Positions 44,486 through 54,635 of a stretch of 64,000 nt of DNA are shown in pieces. The notes beneath the pieces were generated by a model. That model ran no database searches, was not told the origin of the DNA, and saw only the letters and a program-made list of their open reading frames with translations. This stretch comes from Verrucomicrobiales bacterium (GTDB lineage Bacteria > Verrucomicrobiota > Verrucomicrobiia > Verrucomicrobiales > DEV007), in the NCBI GenBank assembly GCA_029213005.1, contig JARGPI010000005.1, positions 221,287 through 285,286 of the forward strand, written 5' to 3'. The position numbers and the translations under genes are program-made. Every line of letters begins with the position of its first letter. Position 1 is the stretch's first letter.

Positions 44486-46503
44486 TCCTTTATCTCTATC
44501 ACTTCGGCTCCGTCCTGACTGATCGTCATGATCTGCTTTTCACCTAGAATCGTGACAGTGTCAGGCCCGATGCGGTAGCCTTTGTAACGATCGTTCAATG
44601 GTATTTCCTGAAAATCGGTATCAAGATCGCCGAGGGGTTTCACGGGTTCGGCACCGGGATCAATGAAACGTCCGGACCATCGGGAGATCAATGCCGATTT
44701 CTCTATATCAAAGGCAAAGTTCACGCCACCCGGAAATCCGATTGCGATAGCATCCTGAGAAAGATTCTCCAGCAACACTCGCGCTACCTCCGGTTGTTTA
44801 TTCGGTTTTATCTCAGTGACATCGGGCGTTAAAAGACCATCGGGAAGTGGGTGTTTCTCGATTTCTGAGAGGTAAGCCCAGATATCCGAAATTTCTTTAT
44901 CCGATAACTCCAGATTCGGCATCGGTATTTCCGGATGAATCGACTGAGGATCTTTCAAAAAATGATAGAAGTAGTTGGGAGTTAATCGATCTACCGTTTC
45001 ATTCAGGGCGACGCTCACCACACCGGGAGGAGGCAGATCGCCGATGCCATGGCAGGCGACACAATTTTTTCCATCGAATCCGACGAGTTCCGCTCCGGCC
45101 TCAGCGTCGCCTCCTTCGATTGCCTCCGCTTTCATCTCATCGAGTGATTTGAGGTGGGATTCCAGTTTCCCGAGATCTTCCGGGCGATAGATCGGCATAC
45201 GCAGCGCCATAAAATCGCGGATCGAACCGCTGCCGCCGTGATGATAGAGACTCTTTTGCCACCACCGATCGGTTAACTTTGCTCCCACTTTGTCCAGGAT
45301 CGGAGGATAGGCAGCCCACTTTCCATTCGGCAACGAGTCGGGATTGTTTACTGTAAAAAATACCTCCCGCGCGGCTTCGGGTCCCCCTTTGCCGTTTCGT
45401 TCGTGGCAGGAGTAACAATTCCGGCTCGAAAGAATCCAATCCACTTCCTGCTCAGGAGTCTCCACCTTCGTTTCCTGAATCCGTTTCAAGGCTTCGATAA
45501 TCGATCTTTTCTGTAGTTGATCGAGACCGTAGGCAGGCACGCCACCTCCCGGCGGTCGATCGGAGAGGCAACCTTTCGCATCCGTGGTAAGATCGCCCAG
45601 CGGTTTTGAACTCAGCGATTCGGCTTCGACGATCCCGGAATGACAGGCCACACAATTTTTCGAAGCAAACAACTCGCGACCTTTCTCGATCCTTTCGGGA
45701 TCGGGCTGAAACGGGTAGGCTTTCGAAAGCGCATTCTGTAGTTGCTCGGGTAACTCCGGTTTGGGAGTGGCGTTCAGATAGGTCCCGATATCGATGGCTT
45801 CTTTTTCCGTAAGATCAAACTTCGGCATCCTCCCGGAGGGGCGGTGCTTTGTTGGGTCCAAAAGAAAATCGATGAGCACTTCCCTCGGATAGCGATCGGC
45901 CAAATTCATCGGGACGCTCGGTAAAGACGTCAAATTCATCTCGACACTGGCGGGAACCCACGGTGGTCGGTAATCCAGTTCGGGAGCATGGCAGGAGACG
46001 CAACCAATCTTGTGATAGAGCAACTTCCCGGCCTCGATATCGCCTTCCGGATATTTTTTAACCGGCTCTTTCAACGTCGACAGAAAATGCTTCAGCGAAT
46101 CGATCTCGTCCAGGTCGCGATCCGGCCCGGAAAACATACTGGGCATGATGGTATCGGTTTTCACAAACCGGGGATTGCGAACCATCATTTCAAGGTCGAG
46201 ATGCTCGAAGCGATCCGCCACGCCATCGAGCCGGGTGCCGGGGCGCCCCGTCAGGGTCGACTTGAGATGTTCCGGCGGAGCGTGGCAGGCGACACAGTTC
46301 AGTTCATTCAGCAAAATCAACCCACCTGTTGCGAGATGATCCGGGGTATCCAGATTGGTATAAAACCGCTCAAAGCCAACCACAAAAGGATACTTTACCG
46401 GTTTGGCATGAGCCGGATGCGATTCGCCCCGGTCCGTCGCGAGCAGGCTGAGAACAACCGCCAAAGCGATCCCGAAAATGCCTGTATAACCGTTCTGTCC
46501 CAT
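44482..46503 (-). CDS. Periplasmic pentahaem cytochrome c
   Basis: A 673-residue exported protein with five CxxCH haem sites: CVACH, CVSCH, CVACH, CYSCH and CVACH, distributed from residue about 70 to 490. Several are followed by MPxF or MPxxxL segments (MPSMF, MPKFDL, MPNLEL) that supply methionine ligands, so it is a chain of class I-like cytochrome domains. A short beta region ends it. It may pass electrons to a terminal oxidase or serve the 43487 product. A double-dyad repeat starts 4 nt upstream of the ATG. Confidence 0.88.
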   Translation of the reverse strand: MGQNGYTGIFGIALAVVLSLLATDRGESHPAHAKPVKYPFVVGFERFYTNLDTPDHLATGGLILLNELNCVACHAPPEHLKSTLTGRPGTRLDGVADRFEHLDLEMMVRNPRFVKTDTIMPSMFSGPDRDLDEIDSLKHFLSTLKEPVKKYPEGDIEAGKLLYHKIGCVSCHAPELDYRPPWVPASVEMNLTSLPSVPMNLADRYPREVLIDFLLDPTKHRPSGRMPKFDLTEKEAIDIGTYLNATPKPELPEQLQNALSKAYPFQPDPERIEKGRELFASKNCVACHSGIVEAESLSSKPLGDLTTDAKGCLSDRPPGGGVPAYGLDQLQKRSIIEALKRIQETKVETPEQEVDWILSSRNCYSCHERNGKGGPEAAREVFFTVNNPDSLPNGKWAAYPPILDKVGAKLTDRWWQKSLYHHGGSGSIRDFMALRMPIYRPEDLGKLESHLKSLDEMKAEAIEGGDAEAGAELVGFDGKNCVACHGIGDLPPPGVVSVALNETVDRLTPNYFYHFLKDPQSIHPEIPMPNLELSDKEISDIWAYLSEIEKHPLPDGLLTPDVTEIKPNKQPEVARVLLENLSQDAIAIGFPGGVNFAFDIEKSALISRWSGRFIDPGAEPVKPLGDLDTDFQEIPLNDRYKGYRIGPDTVTILGEKQIMTISQDGAEVIEIKE

Positions 46504-46506
46504 GAC

Positions 46507-46547
46507 TGTACCCTGTACAATGCTGGACTGTACAGGGTACAGTCCAG
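46507..46547. repeat. Double-dyad repeat at the start of the pentahaem cytochrome gene
   Basis: Cores at 46507-46519 (TGTACCCTGTACA) and, in inverted orientation, 46529-46541 (TGTACAGGGTACA), starts 22 bp apart. The second is inside a perfect 11-bp stem: CTGGACTGTAC (46523-46533) pairing with GTACAGTCCAG (46537-46547) around AGG. The first core ends 4 nt from the cytochrome ATG on the minus strand. Confidence 0.85.
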
Positions 46548-46587
46548 GATCCGTTTCAAAAACGCCCGAACATCGGCCTTTCCTAGG

Positions 46588-48279
46588 TCAATGATCGCTC
46601 GCAGCTCCGGCTCCACGCGGGATGTGGATATTTTCAACCATCGCCTGAATTTCCACCGGTGGTTTGGGAGTCACCAGACAGACCAGAAACGCGACCACAA
46701 AGTTGATGATCATACCGATGAATCCAATGCCTTCCGGAGTGATACCGTAGAGATATTGCTCTGGCGTTCCCCCGAGGAACTGGAAGTAAACAATATAGAT
46801 CAAGGTGAAAGCGATACCGGCTACCATGCCGCAGATCGCGCCCCATTTGTTCATCCGTTTCGAGAAAATACCCATCAGCAAAGTCGGGAAAAAGGAGGAG
46901 GCCGCCAACCCAAAGGCAAAGGCCACCGTCTTGGCCACAAATGCCGAAGGCGGATTGATCCCGAAATACACCGCCACGACGAGGGCTCCCAGAGATGCAA
47001 GCCGGGCATAGGTCACTTCCTGCTTATCGGTGAGATCTGGATTGATGATCTTTTTCATCAAATCATGCGAAATCGAGGTCGAGATCACGAGCAGCAATCC
47101 CGCAGCAGTGGAAAGCGCCGCCGCGATACAACCCGCCATCAAAAGCCCAATGATCCAGGGACTCAAATTAGCCATGTAGGGACTCGCCATCACCATAATA
47201 TCGGTGCCGTAAGTCAGTTCATTCGGCTGATCGGCACCGGGACCAAAATACTGGATCTTCCCGTCACCGTTCTTGTCTTCGAACGTCATCTGCCCGGTGG
47301 TTTCGAATTTACTGAACCAGGCAGGAGCATTGGCATACTCCGTGTTGTGTAATTTTTCGATCAGGTTGATCCGGGCAAAAACGCCCACTGCCGGAGCAGT
47401 CAGATAAATCACAGCGATAAAAGCAAGCGTCCAGCAGGCGGACTGACGAACCGATTTCACGTTCTTCACCGTGAAGAAGCGGACGATCACGTGCGGGAGA
47501 CCGGCGGTACCAATCATCAGAGCGGCCGTGATGAAAAACATATTCATCTTCGACAGGCTGCCCTGGGTGTATTCGCTGAAGCCCAGTTCGGTATTAATAT
47601 TGTTAATCTTTTCGAGAATCGGAGTGCCCCCTTCAACCGCATTTCCAATCAAACCGAGCTGAGGAACGACATTCCCCGTCAGCGTAAGCGCCGCAAAAAT
47701 CGCAGGGATCGTGTAGGCAAAAGCCATCACGCAGTATTGAGCCACCTGAGTGTAGGTGATCCCTTTCATCCCGCCAAGACCGGCGTAGAAAAAGACGATT
47801 CCAGCACCGATGATCACCCCTGCGGGTATCGATAGCTCAAACAGATTCGAGAAAACCACTCCCACTCCCCGCATCTGTCCCATGATGTAAGTCATACAGA
47901 TGAAGATCGCGCAAATCACACCGACGAGTCGGGCTGCCTTCGAATAGAACCGGTCGCCGAGGAAATCGGGAACCGTCGACTTACCGAATTTGCGTAGGTA
48001 GGGCACCATCAAGGTGGTCAGGAGGACGAATCCACCGGTCCAGCCCATCAGGAAACGTGAGGCATCGTATCCCGCCACCGCGATTCCCCCTGCCATCGAA
48101 ATAAAGGTCGCGGCCGACATCCAGTCCGCTGCCGTCGCCATTCCGTTGGCAAATGGCGATACGCCCGATCCGGCCGTGTAATACTCCTTAGTCGACCCCG
48201 CGCGGGAGCGAATCGCGATCACGATGTAAACCGCGAACGACAGTACGATGAAAAATCCGTTCCAAAAGCCCTGGCTCAT
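46588..48279 (-). CDS. Sodium:solute symporter, acetate-permease (ActP/VC_2705) type
   Basis: A 563-residue SSS-family carrier with about 13 helices. Family features include [47 protein letters not shown] and a soluble loop with an EF-hand-like DKNGDGKIQ. Together with the DUF4212 subunit encoded just upstream (4-nt overlap) it forms the usual two-gene acetate or pyruvate-type symporter. The substrate is inferred from this pairing. Confidence 0.9.
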   Translation of the reverse strand: MSQGFWNGFFIVLSFAVYIVIAIRSRAGSTKEYYTAGSGVSPFANGMATAADWMSAATFISMAGGIAVAGYDASRFLMGWTGGFVLLTTLMVPYLRKFGKSTVPDFLGDRFYSKAARLVGVICAIFICMTYIMGQMRGVGVVFSNLFELSIPAGVIIGAGIVFFYAGLGGMKGITYTQVAQYCVMAFAYTIPAIFAALTLTGNVVPQLGLIGNAVEGGTPILEKINNINTELGFSEYTQGSLSKMNMFFITAALMIGTAGLPHVIVRFFTVKNVKSVRQSACWTLAFIAVIYLTAPAVGVFARINLIEKLHNTEYANAPAWFSKFETTGQMTFEDKNGDGKIQYFGPGADQPNELTYGTDIMVMASPYMANLSPWIIGLLMAGCIAAALSTAAGLLLVISTSISHDLMKKIINPDLTDKQEVTYARLASLGALVVAVYFGINPPSAFVAKTVAFAFGLAASSFFPTLLMGIFSKRMNKWGAICGMVAGIAFTLIYIVYFQFLGGTPEQYLYGITPEGIGFIGMIINFVVAFLVCLVTPKPPVEIQAMVENIHIPRGAGAASDH

Positions 48280-48566
48280 GCGTCTTCCCCTTTCTCGTCA
48301 AAGTCATATTTCTCATCGAGCCGATTCATCATAAAATTGTACACGACTAACAGAAGCACAAAACAAATGATCGATCCCTGCTGAGCCATCCAGAAACCAA
48401 ACGGAGCGTTACCGACCTTCGGCATGTTGACGTCCATCCAGTCCCGGAAGATGATTCCACAGCCAAAACTGACCGTGAACCAGACGACCAATATCCCGAG
48501 AAGGATCCTCATTTTAGCCCACCAATACTTGGCAGCTTGATTTGCAGCATGTTCTGACTCCGACAT
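48276..48566 (-). CDS. DUF4212 symporter small subunit
   Basis: A 96-residue protein with two membrane helices (about 20-40 and 57-80): [30 protein letters not shown] and [29 protein letters not shown]. This is the standard DUF4212 pattern. It overlaps the symporter start by 4 nt and is the first gene of the pair. The 161-bp gap to the divergent gene at 48728 holds no clear promoter. Confidence 0.92.
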   Translation of the reverse strand: MSESEHAANQAAKYWWAKMRILLGILVVWFTVSFGCGIIFRDWMDVNMPKVGNAPFGFWMAQQGSIICFVLLLVVYNFMMNRLDEKYDFDEKGEDA

Positions 48567-48727
48567 TATGAAAATTTGGTTTACTAAAAAGGGTAGCGAA
48601 TATGGATTATCGCTTTAATTTCTCACTTCTCTTAACCTATTAAGGGAAGCAATTGTTATTTGAAAGACCAAAGTGGGTCCAGTCCTAACGGAAACACGGG
48701 AATTTCACAACATTAAACTCAATTTTG

Positions 48728-50884
48728 ATGGCCAAAGCGAATCAACACAATTTCGAACTTCACGGGAAGGAAAATATTCCTGAACACGGGATCCTGATCG
48801 TCCCTAACCGTCTGGGGTTTGATGAACTTCTTCACCTCGAAAAATTCTTTTCCGACCGGAAAGTGGTCTTTCTTATCGAGAAGGGAATGGCTTACGATCC
48901 GCTGCTCCACGCTCATCTCGAAAAAGCGGATGTGTCGGCACTTGAGTTCGCCTGTGATGATGAGTCCGCCGCCAGTTTCAAGAAAGAACTGCATCGCTGT
49001 CTCGCCGCCGACGAAATGGTGGTCTTTGTGCCCGGACAATCCCGAACCCGTCCCGGCCAGACAATCGCCATCCCTTCCCGAATCCTGAAATTTGTCACCT
49101 CGACCGGAGCCCCTCTGCTCCCTCTTTATGTCGATCGTCCGGAAGAAACCTGTCTCTCCACGGAAAACGTGCGGGACGTGGAGCGGATCGTATTCTCCTT
49201 CGGCCGGGCCCTGCAGCGGGAAGGCGCCAACCTCGCCAATTACACCGAGAACCTCTTAATCGCTGCGGAAGTGGCTTACTCGAATCGCCCGATTCTCAAC
49301 AGTCACCTGGCCTACGAGTTGATCAAAGGACTCAAAAAACACGGCGCGACTTCTCACATTATCGATGGACTCGACGAATCGGAACTCCGATACGACAAGC
49401 TCCTCGCGGCGGCGATCGCCTTTTCCCGTCAGATCGTCAAATGGACTGACAAAAAGCGGGTCGGCATCATCCTTCCTCCCGGGAAAGCCGGTTTACTAAC
49501 CAACCTCGCCGTAATTTTTGCCGGAAAATCACCGGTCAATCTCAATTTCACAGCCGGGGAAGTCGCCATCAAGTCCTGCATCGAGCAGGCGGGCATGGAT
49601 CGCTTCATCACCGCAGGTCCCTTCATGGCGAAGATGGATACCTTTGCCTGGCCGGACAAAGAACAACTCATTCTGGTCGACGAGGTGCTTCCGCCGATGA
49701 AGAAAAATATTATCATGTGGCTGGTGCTGACCAAATTCATGTCAGCGGAAACCATCATGATGAAACTGGGTCTTTCCCGGAAAGGCGGACGCGACGAAGC
49801 GATTCTGCTCTTTACCAGCGGTAGCTCCGGAACTCCGAAAGGCGTGGTGCTGTCCCACCGCAACCTTCTCGCGAACGTGAACCAGTTCGGCAGCCGGATC
49901 GATCTCCGGTCAGACGACAAAGTGCTCGGGTGTCTCCCTCTTTTCCACAGCTTCGGCTGTACGGTAACGATGTGGTATCCCGTGATCGAAGGCGTCAATC
50001 TTGTCACCTACCCCAGCCCGCTTGATACCGCTCGACTCGCGGAATTGATCGAAAAATACTCGATCAGCCTCGTGCTCGCCACCCCGACCTTTCTCCGCGG
50101 ATACTTGCGACGCGCCAAAAAGGAGCAACTGGCATCGGTCAAGATGGTTGTCACCGGAGCCGAAAAACTGCCTACCAAAGTGGCGGACTCCTTCAAGCGG
50201 CGCTTCGGAAAAACCGTCTACGAAGGTTACGGTCTCACCGAAACCTCACCGGTTACGAATGTCAATTTGCCCGACCTGGAAGAAGACGGAACCGAAGGCG
50301 AGCTGGGCGAGATTCTTCCCAATCACCGCCCCGGCTCCGTTGGTATTTTTATTCCCGGCGTCGCGGTTCGCATTACCGATCCGGAAAGTTTCGAACCCCT
50401 GCCCCTTCATTCCTCCGGGATGATCTGGCTGAAAGGTGCCAATATTTTTGAGGAATATTTGGACCTTCCGGAGAAAACTGCCGAAGTGAAGCTCAACGAC
50501 TGGTTTATGACCGGTGACATCGGGAGAATCGACGAAGACGGTTTCCTATATATTGAGGGCCGCCTCTCCCGTTTCTCGAAAATTGCCGGCGAAATGGTTC
50601 CCCATGAGACGGTCGAAGCAGCTGTCATTCAGGCGATGAAGTTCAAAGAAGACGATCGTAAAATCGCAATCGTCGGTCTGCCGGACGATGCAAAAGGCGA
50701 GATCCTCGTCCTCCTTTCCAGCGCCGATATTGATCAAACCGAGCTTCGGACCAATTTATCAGGTGCCGGAATCGCCGCTTTGTGGATCCCGAAAAAGATC
50801 ATCAAAGTCAACGAAATCCCGATTCTTGCCTCCGGCAAACTCGATATCAAAAGCTGCGAAGAACTTGCAAAAGGCGAGGCTTAG
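48728..50884 (+). CDS. Fused acyltransferase-like / acyl-ACP (acyl-CoA) synthetase, Aas type
   Basis: A 718-residue protein. The N-terminal part (about 1-185) resembles a PlsC acyltransferase, but the HX4D active site is not intact (IVPNRLGFDE), while the later FVPGQSRTRPG motif is recognisable. The C-terminal part (about 190-718) is an adenylating enzyme: LLFTSGSSGTPKGVVLSH, YGLTETSP, WFMTGDIG. Aas recycles lysophospholipids and activates free fatty acids at the inner membrane. With a broken acyltransferase it may do only the activation. The start is ATG 48728, one codon after a TTG. Confidence 0.82.
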   Translation: MAKANQHNFELHGKENIPEHGILIVPNRLGFDELLHLEKFFSDRKVVFLIEKGMAYDPLLHAHLEKADVSALEFACDDESAASFKKELHRCLAADEMVVFVPGQSRTRPGQTIAIPSRILKFVTSTGAPLLPLYVDRPEETCLSTENVRDVERIVFSFGRALQREGANLANYTENLLIAAEVAYSNRPILNSHLAYELIKGLKKHGATSHIIDGLDESELRYDKLLAAAIAFSRQIVKWTDKKRVGIILPPGKAGLLTNLAVIFAGKSPVNLNFTAGEVAIKSCIEQAGMDRFITAGPFMAKMDTFAWPDKEQLILVDEVLPPMKKNIIMWLVLTKFMSAETIMMKLGLSRKGGRDEAILLFTSGSSGTPKGVVLSHRNLLANVNQFGSRIDLRSDDKVLGCLPLFHSFGCTVTMWYPVIEGVNLVTYPSPLDTARLAELIEKYSISLVLATPTFLRGYLRRAKKEQLASVKMVVTGAEKLPTKVADSFKRRFGKTVYEGYGLTETSPVTNVNLPDLEEDGTEGELGEILPNHRPGSVGIFIPGVAVRITDPESFEPLPLHSSGMIWLKGANIFEEYLDLPEKTAEVKLNDWFMTGDIGRIDEDGFLYIEGRLSRFSKIAGEMVPHETVEAAVIQAMKFKEDDRKIAIVGLPDDAKGEILVLLSSADIDQTELRTNLSGAGIAALWIPKKIIKVNEIPILASGKLDIKSCEELAKGEA

Positions 50885-50887
50885 ACC

Positions 50888-52429
50888 TCACTTCGGCTGC
50901 CAGGACGCTTCGGGTTCCCTATAAAACCAATCGGGAAATTCAGCACCCCGGCTTCCGTCTTTTTTGCGATGGAGAAACTTCGTTCCGCGATCTTCTAACA
51001 GAGGCATCTCGGTGCCCCGGGTTTCCTTGAGTAATTCGAAAAGCCTCTTGTTGAGCCGGGTGACGGTTTCGGCATGAGCCGGATCATTGATCAAATTCCG
51101 TTTCTCACCCGGATCGTTTTCCAGATCATACAGCTCATCAATATCCCAAATACCGTGGTAGCGAACGTACTTGTACTTTTTCCCGCACACGGCATGCATC
51201 GTCGGTGTCTGCGGATAGTTTCTCTCCCAGTAGTATTCATACAACAGGTAGTCCCGCCACTCCATTTCCTCACCCTTTGCCAAACCGAGAAAGGACTCGC
51301 CATCCATATGCCCGGGCGCCTCGATCCCCGCGGCCTCCAGTAACGTTGGGGCAACATCGATGTTCGCGACCACTTCATCAACGACCTGCCCGCCCTTGAA
51401 CAAACTGGGACAACGCATCACCATCGGGATTCGGATCGATGCTTCGTAGGCGCAACGCTTATCAATCAAACCGTGTTCACCAAATAAAAAACCATTGTCA
51501 CCGAGGTATAGAATTAGGGTGTTATCGAGCTCACCGCGCTCTTCGAGGAGTTTGATCAAATTACCGGTGCTTTCATCAATCCCCCGAATCGTTTCGCAAT
51601 ACCGTTTATAATAAGTTTCTATATTTAAATTGGTGTAGTAAGCGAACTCCACACCATGCCTGCTGTTCCGTTGATTTTGCACCCACATCGGCACATCAAA
51701 AAATTCGGACGGACTCTCAAACCAGCTTTTGGGTCGCTCAAACTTCGCATCTTCATAGGAATAGGCATGTCGGTTGGCCGGAAGGAAATCGGCATGAACC
51801 GCTTTGTGTGACAGATACAACATCCACGGCTTTTCTTTATCGCGTTTTTCGATCCAGTCCCGACTGAAATTGTCGAGGATATCGGTGATGTAACCTTCCT
51901 GAGGGACCTGCTTGCCGTTCACATTGAAACCCTCACGACTGACCTGAGGAACGTAGCGGCCCTTCACTTTTGCCTCATCCGGATCACCGAAATACACGCC
52001 CTGCCCTTTAAAGCTGATCCAGTGATCAAAGCCCGGTTGCTTGTGATCGATCATCCCTCCCATGTGCCATTTTCCGATAAATGCGGTTTCGTATCCCGCC
52101 TCCTGCAGATACTCCGGAAAAAATCGCAGGCCATCCGGAATCGGATTGTAATTATCCACCACCCGGTGGTTGTGAGCATAAAGTCCCGTCAAAATCGACG
52201 CCCGACTCGGGGAACAGAGCGAAGTGGTGACACAAGCGTTTTTCAGATAGACCCCTTCCCGGGCGATCCGGTCGATATGAGGAGTCTTCAAGAAAGGATG
52301 GTCGAGAAACCCCATCGCGTCGTAACGCTGATCATCCGTCAAAATCACCAGAATATTGGGCTGCTTTTCCGCCGAAAAAGCAGATTGCAGACCCATTATT
52401 AAAACCACAAAAGACAGCATTCTGAACAT
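50888..52429 (-). CDS. Secreted sulfatase
   Basis: A 513-residue type I sulfatase from the ATG at 52429, which gives a signal peptide (FRMLSFVVLIMGLQSAFSA). Metal-binding LVILTDDQRYD is followed by the formylglycine motif C72-S-P-S-R in TSLCSPSRASILTG; LYLGDNGFLFGEHG is the second metal site. It needs a maturation enzyme that is not in the window. Likely substrates are sulfated polysaccharides, consistent with the nearby PL6 lyase and a marine lifestyle. Confidence 0.92.
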   Translation of the reverse strand: MFRMLSFVVLIMGLQSAFSAEKQPNILVILTDDQRYDAMGFLDHPFLKTPHIDRIAREGVYLKNACVTTSLCSPSRASILTGLYAHNHRVVDNYNPIPDGLRFFPEYLQEAGYETAFIGKWHMGGMIDHKQPGFDHWISFKGQGVYFGDPDEAKVKGRYVPQVSREGFNVNGKQVPQEGYITDILDNFSRDWIEKRDKEKPWMLYLSHKAVHADFLPANRHAYSYEDAKFERPKSWFESPSEFFDVPMWVQNQRNSRHGVEFAYYTNLNIETYYKRYCETIRGIDESTGNLIKLLEERGELDNTLILYLGDNGFLFGEHGLIDKRCAYEASIRIPMVMRCPSLFKGGQVVDEVVANIDVAPTLLEAAGIEAPGHMDGESFLGLAKGEEMEWRDYLLYEYYWERNYPQTPTMHAVCGKKYKYVRYHGIWDIDELYDLENDPGEKRNLINDPAHAETVTRLNKRLFELLKETRGTEMPLLEDRGTKFLHRKKDGSRGAEFPDWFYREPEASWQPK

Positions 52430-52531
52430 GGGCCGATCATAGCGAGAACGGCTCCCGAGGTCAAAACCCAATCCGCCGAAAACTTGCTAAAATCATTGAA
52501 GTTAAACCCAATTCTCGATACCTTCCCCGCC

Positions 52532-53317
52532 ATGCAAAATCCCGCGTTTCCCGAGTTTAATATGCTCACTGACTCCCGCCACGGCAGGATGATTTACAAC
52601 AAAAATGACGTCTATATAGGAAAATGCTTCGAGCTTTATGGAGAATTTTCTTACGGGGAATGCCAGATCTTCGATGCCATCGTTCAACCCGGGATGACAA
52701 TCGTCGAGGTCGGGGCAAATATCGGTTCTCATACCGTATCGATCGCGCAGAAAACCGGACCACAGGGAACCGTCCATGCCTTTGAACCCCAGCGAATTGT
52801 ATTTCAGACGCTCTGCGCCAACCTCGCCATCAATCAACTCACCAACGTGATCACTCACTACGCGGCGGCAGGCGACCAACCCGGCACCCTGGTGGTTCCG
52901 GAGCTAGATCCGAAGTCGACCCAGAATTTCGGCGGACTCGGGCTGGGTAACCATCGCTCAGGTCAGGCCGTCCCGGTTGTCACCATCGATTCTCTGAACC
53001 TGAGTTCCTGCGATTTTATCAAAGCGGATGTCGAAGGGATGGAGGAAAGCGCACTCCGCGGTGCCGAAAACGCCATCAAGCAATTTCTCCCTATGCTATA
53101 TGTCGAAAATGACCGGCAGGAGAAAGCTTTCGAGCTGACTTCCTATATCAGCAGTCTGGGCTACCGAATGTTTCTGCATCGACCTCATCTCTATAACCCG
53201 GAGAACTTCAAGGGAAATAAAGAAAACGTATTTCAAAATATCGTTTCGAGTAACCTGTTCTGTATTCACCGGTCCAAACCGGCCAGCATTTCTGGCATGC
53301 CGGAAGTCACCGTTTGA
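52532..53317 (+). CDS. FkbM-family SAM-dependent methyltransferase
   Basis: 261 residues. SAM-binding motif I is VEVGANIGSHTVSIA, then VHAFEPQ, and the FkbM-specific IKADVEGMEESALRGAENAI with YVEND after it. It probably O-methylates a sugar or lipid. ATG 52532 is preferred over the TTG at 52484. It is divergent from the sulfatase gene and followed by a terminator. Confidence 0.88.
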   Translation: MQNPAFPEFNMLTDSRHGRMIYNKNDVYIGKCFELYGEFSYGECQIFDAIVQPGMTIVEVGANIGSHTVSIAQKTGPQGTVHAFEPQRIVFQTLCANLAINQLTNVITHYAAAGDQPGTLVVPELDPKSTQNFGGLGLGNHRSGQAVPVVTIDSLNLSSCDFIKADVEGMEESALRGAENAIKQFLPMLYVENDRQEKAFELTSYISSLGYRMFLHRPHLYNPENFKGNKENVFQNIVSSNLFCIHRSKPASISGMPEVTV

Positions 53318-53334
53318 TCGATTGGACAAAAAGC

Positions 53335-53360
53335 AGGGCGGCACTTGGGCCGCCCTCTTT
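53335..53360. terminator. Bidirectional intrinsic terminator between convergent genes
   Basis: AGGGCGGC pairs with GCCGCCCT across a 6-nt loop (53335-53356). On the minus strand it is followed by GCTTTTTG, on the plus strand only by CTTT. So it mainly serves the leftward oxidoreductase gene, less well the FkbM gene. It is the only terminator found at a convergent junction here. Confidence 0.7.
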
Positions 53361-53368
53361 CGGAAAAA

Positions 53369-54538
53369 CTACACAATAGGGAATTTCACCCACTTGTCGC
53401 TGGAAGCCGAGCTTTCAACAGTAGCTTTAATGAATGCCATGCCGGCCACTCCATCGTCGATCCCCGGGAAATCGTAACCACCTTCCGGAGCGGGCTTCCC
53501 ATCGACCTGATCCGCCATGGCCTGAGTCGCCGCCAGATAGATATTGGCAAAAGCTTCGATAAAGCCTTCAGGGTGAGCGAAGGGTGTTCTGGTAAAGCCG
53601 TTTCCGGACGCAGCTTCACTGATGTAGTCGTTACCGCGACGGTAGATGCGGCGGGGAGCATTGGCAAACTTAACGATCATTTCGTTGGGATCTTCCTGAT
53701 GCCACTCAATGGATGCCTTTGTCCCGTAGATCCGAATATTCAAATCATTCTCGTCCCCGTTGGAAATCTGCGAGGCATAGATGATGCCTTTTGCGCCGCC
53801 CTTGAAACGAACCAGGCTGTTACCATCATCGTCTAAAGAACTACCGGGAATAAAAGCGGTCAATTCCGAGCAAATTTCGTCGATTTCCAGACCGGTGATA
53901 TAGCGAGTCAAATTGTGTGCGTGAGTCCCGATGTCACCCATGCAGTTGGAGATACCGGCGATATTGGGATCCGACCGCCAGTTGTTGATTTTTCCCTGAC
54001 CGTCGCCTTCAACATCACCGACTGCGTAGCCCTGCGGGTATTCCGCAACAATCTTCAGGATCCGTCCGAGTTCGCCGTCTTTCACCATCCGGCGGGCCTC
54101 TTTGACCATTGGGTACCCGGTATAGTTATGGGTGAGGCAGAAAATCTTTCCGCTGTTGTGAATGATATCTCTCAGAGCATGTGCCTGATCGAGAGTCTGC
54201 GTCACCGGCTTGTCACAAATCACGTGAAAACCAGCTTCGATAAAAGTTTTTGCGACATCAAAATGAAGATGGTTCTGGACCACAATGGAGACGAAGTCAA
54301 TTCGCTCCCCTTCCGGAAGAGCCGCCTCTTTCTCGGCCATTTCCTGATAAGTCGAATAGACCCGGTTCGGATCGAGAAAGAAATCTTCCCCCGAAAGTTT
54401 GGATTTTTCAGGATTGGAGGAAAAACAGCCGGCAACCAGCTCGATTTTTCCATCCAAATTTGCGGCCATCCGGTGCACATTCCCGATGAACGCACCTCGT
54501 CCACCACCAACCATACCCATTTTAATCTTTCGATTCAT
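53369..54538 (-). CDS. Gfo/Idh/MocA family oxidoreductase
   Basis: A 389-residue enzyme: nucleotide-binding MGMVGGGRGAFIGNVHRMA, catalytic-lysine motif CDKPVTQTLDQA, and the C-terminal domain with DIGTHAHNLTRYITGLE. This long subfamily (about 390 residues) resembles inositol or sugar-degradation dehydrogenases. Unrelated in detail to the 350-residue paralogue at 42431. Confidence 0.9.
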   Translation of the reverse strand: MNRKIKMGMVGGGRGAFIGNVHRMAANLDGKIELVAGCFSSNPEKSKLSGEDFFLDPNRVYSTYQEMAEKEAALPEGERIDFVSIVVQNHLHFDVAKTFIEAGFHVICDKPVTQTLDQAHALRDIIHNSGKIFCLTHNYTGYPMVKEARRMVKDGELGRILKIVAEYPQGYAVGDVEGDGQGKINNWRSDPNIAGISNCMGDIGTHAHNLTRYITGLEIDEICSELTAFIPGSSLDDDGNSLVRFKGGAKGIIYASQISNGDENDLNIRIYGTKASIEWHQEDPNEMIVKFANAPRRIYRRGNDYISEAASGNGFTRTPFAHPEGFIEAFANIYLAATQAMADQVDGKPAPEGGYDFPGIDDGVAGMAFIKATVESSASSDKWVKFPIV

Positions 54539-54635
54539 AATGTGCGAAGAGTAACAAAACGATTCCGAATTGCAAGACTTCGGACCGGAACAAGGCCCCC
54601 AACATCACGTAAACCCTCGGTGAGGGATCCGAAGG

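Noticed and set aside
45988..47352. A 454-codon open frame on the plus strand across the cytochrome c and symporter genes
   Set aside because: It is antisense to two solid genes and spans their junction and the repeat. Its translation is Arg/His/Gln-rich with no hydrophobic core or motifs, so it is a shadow frame.
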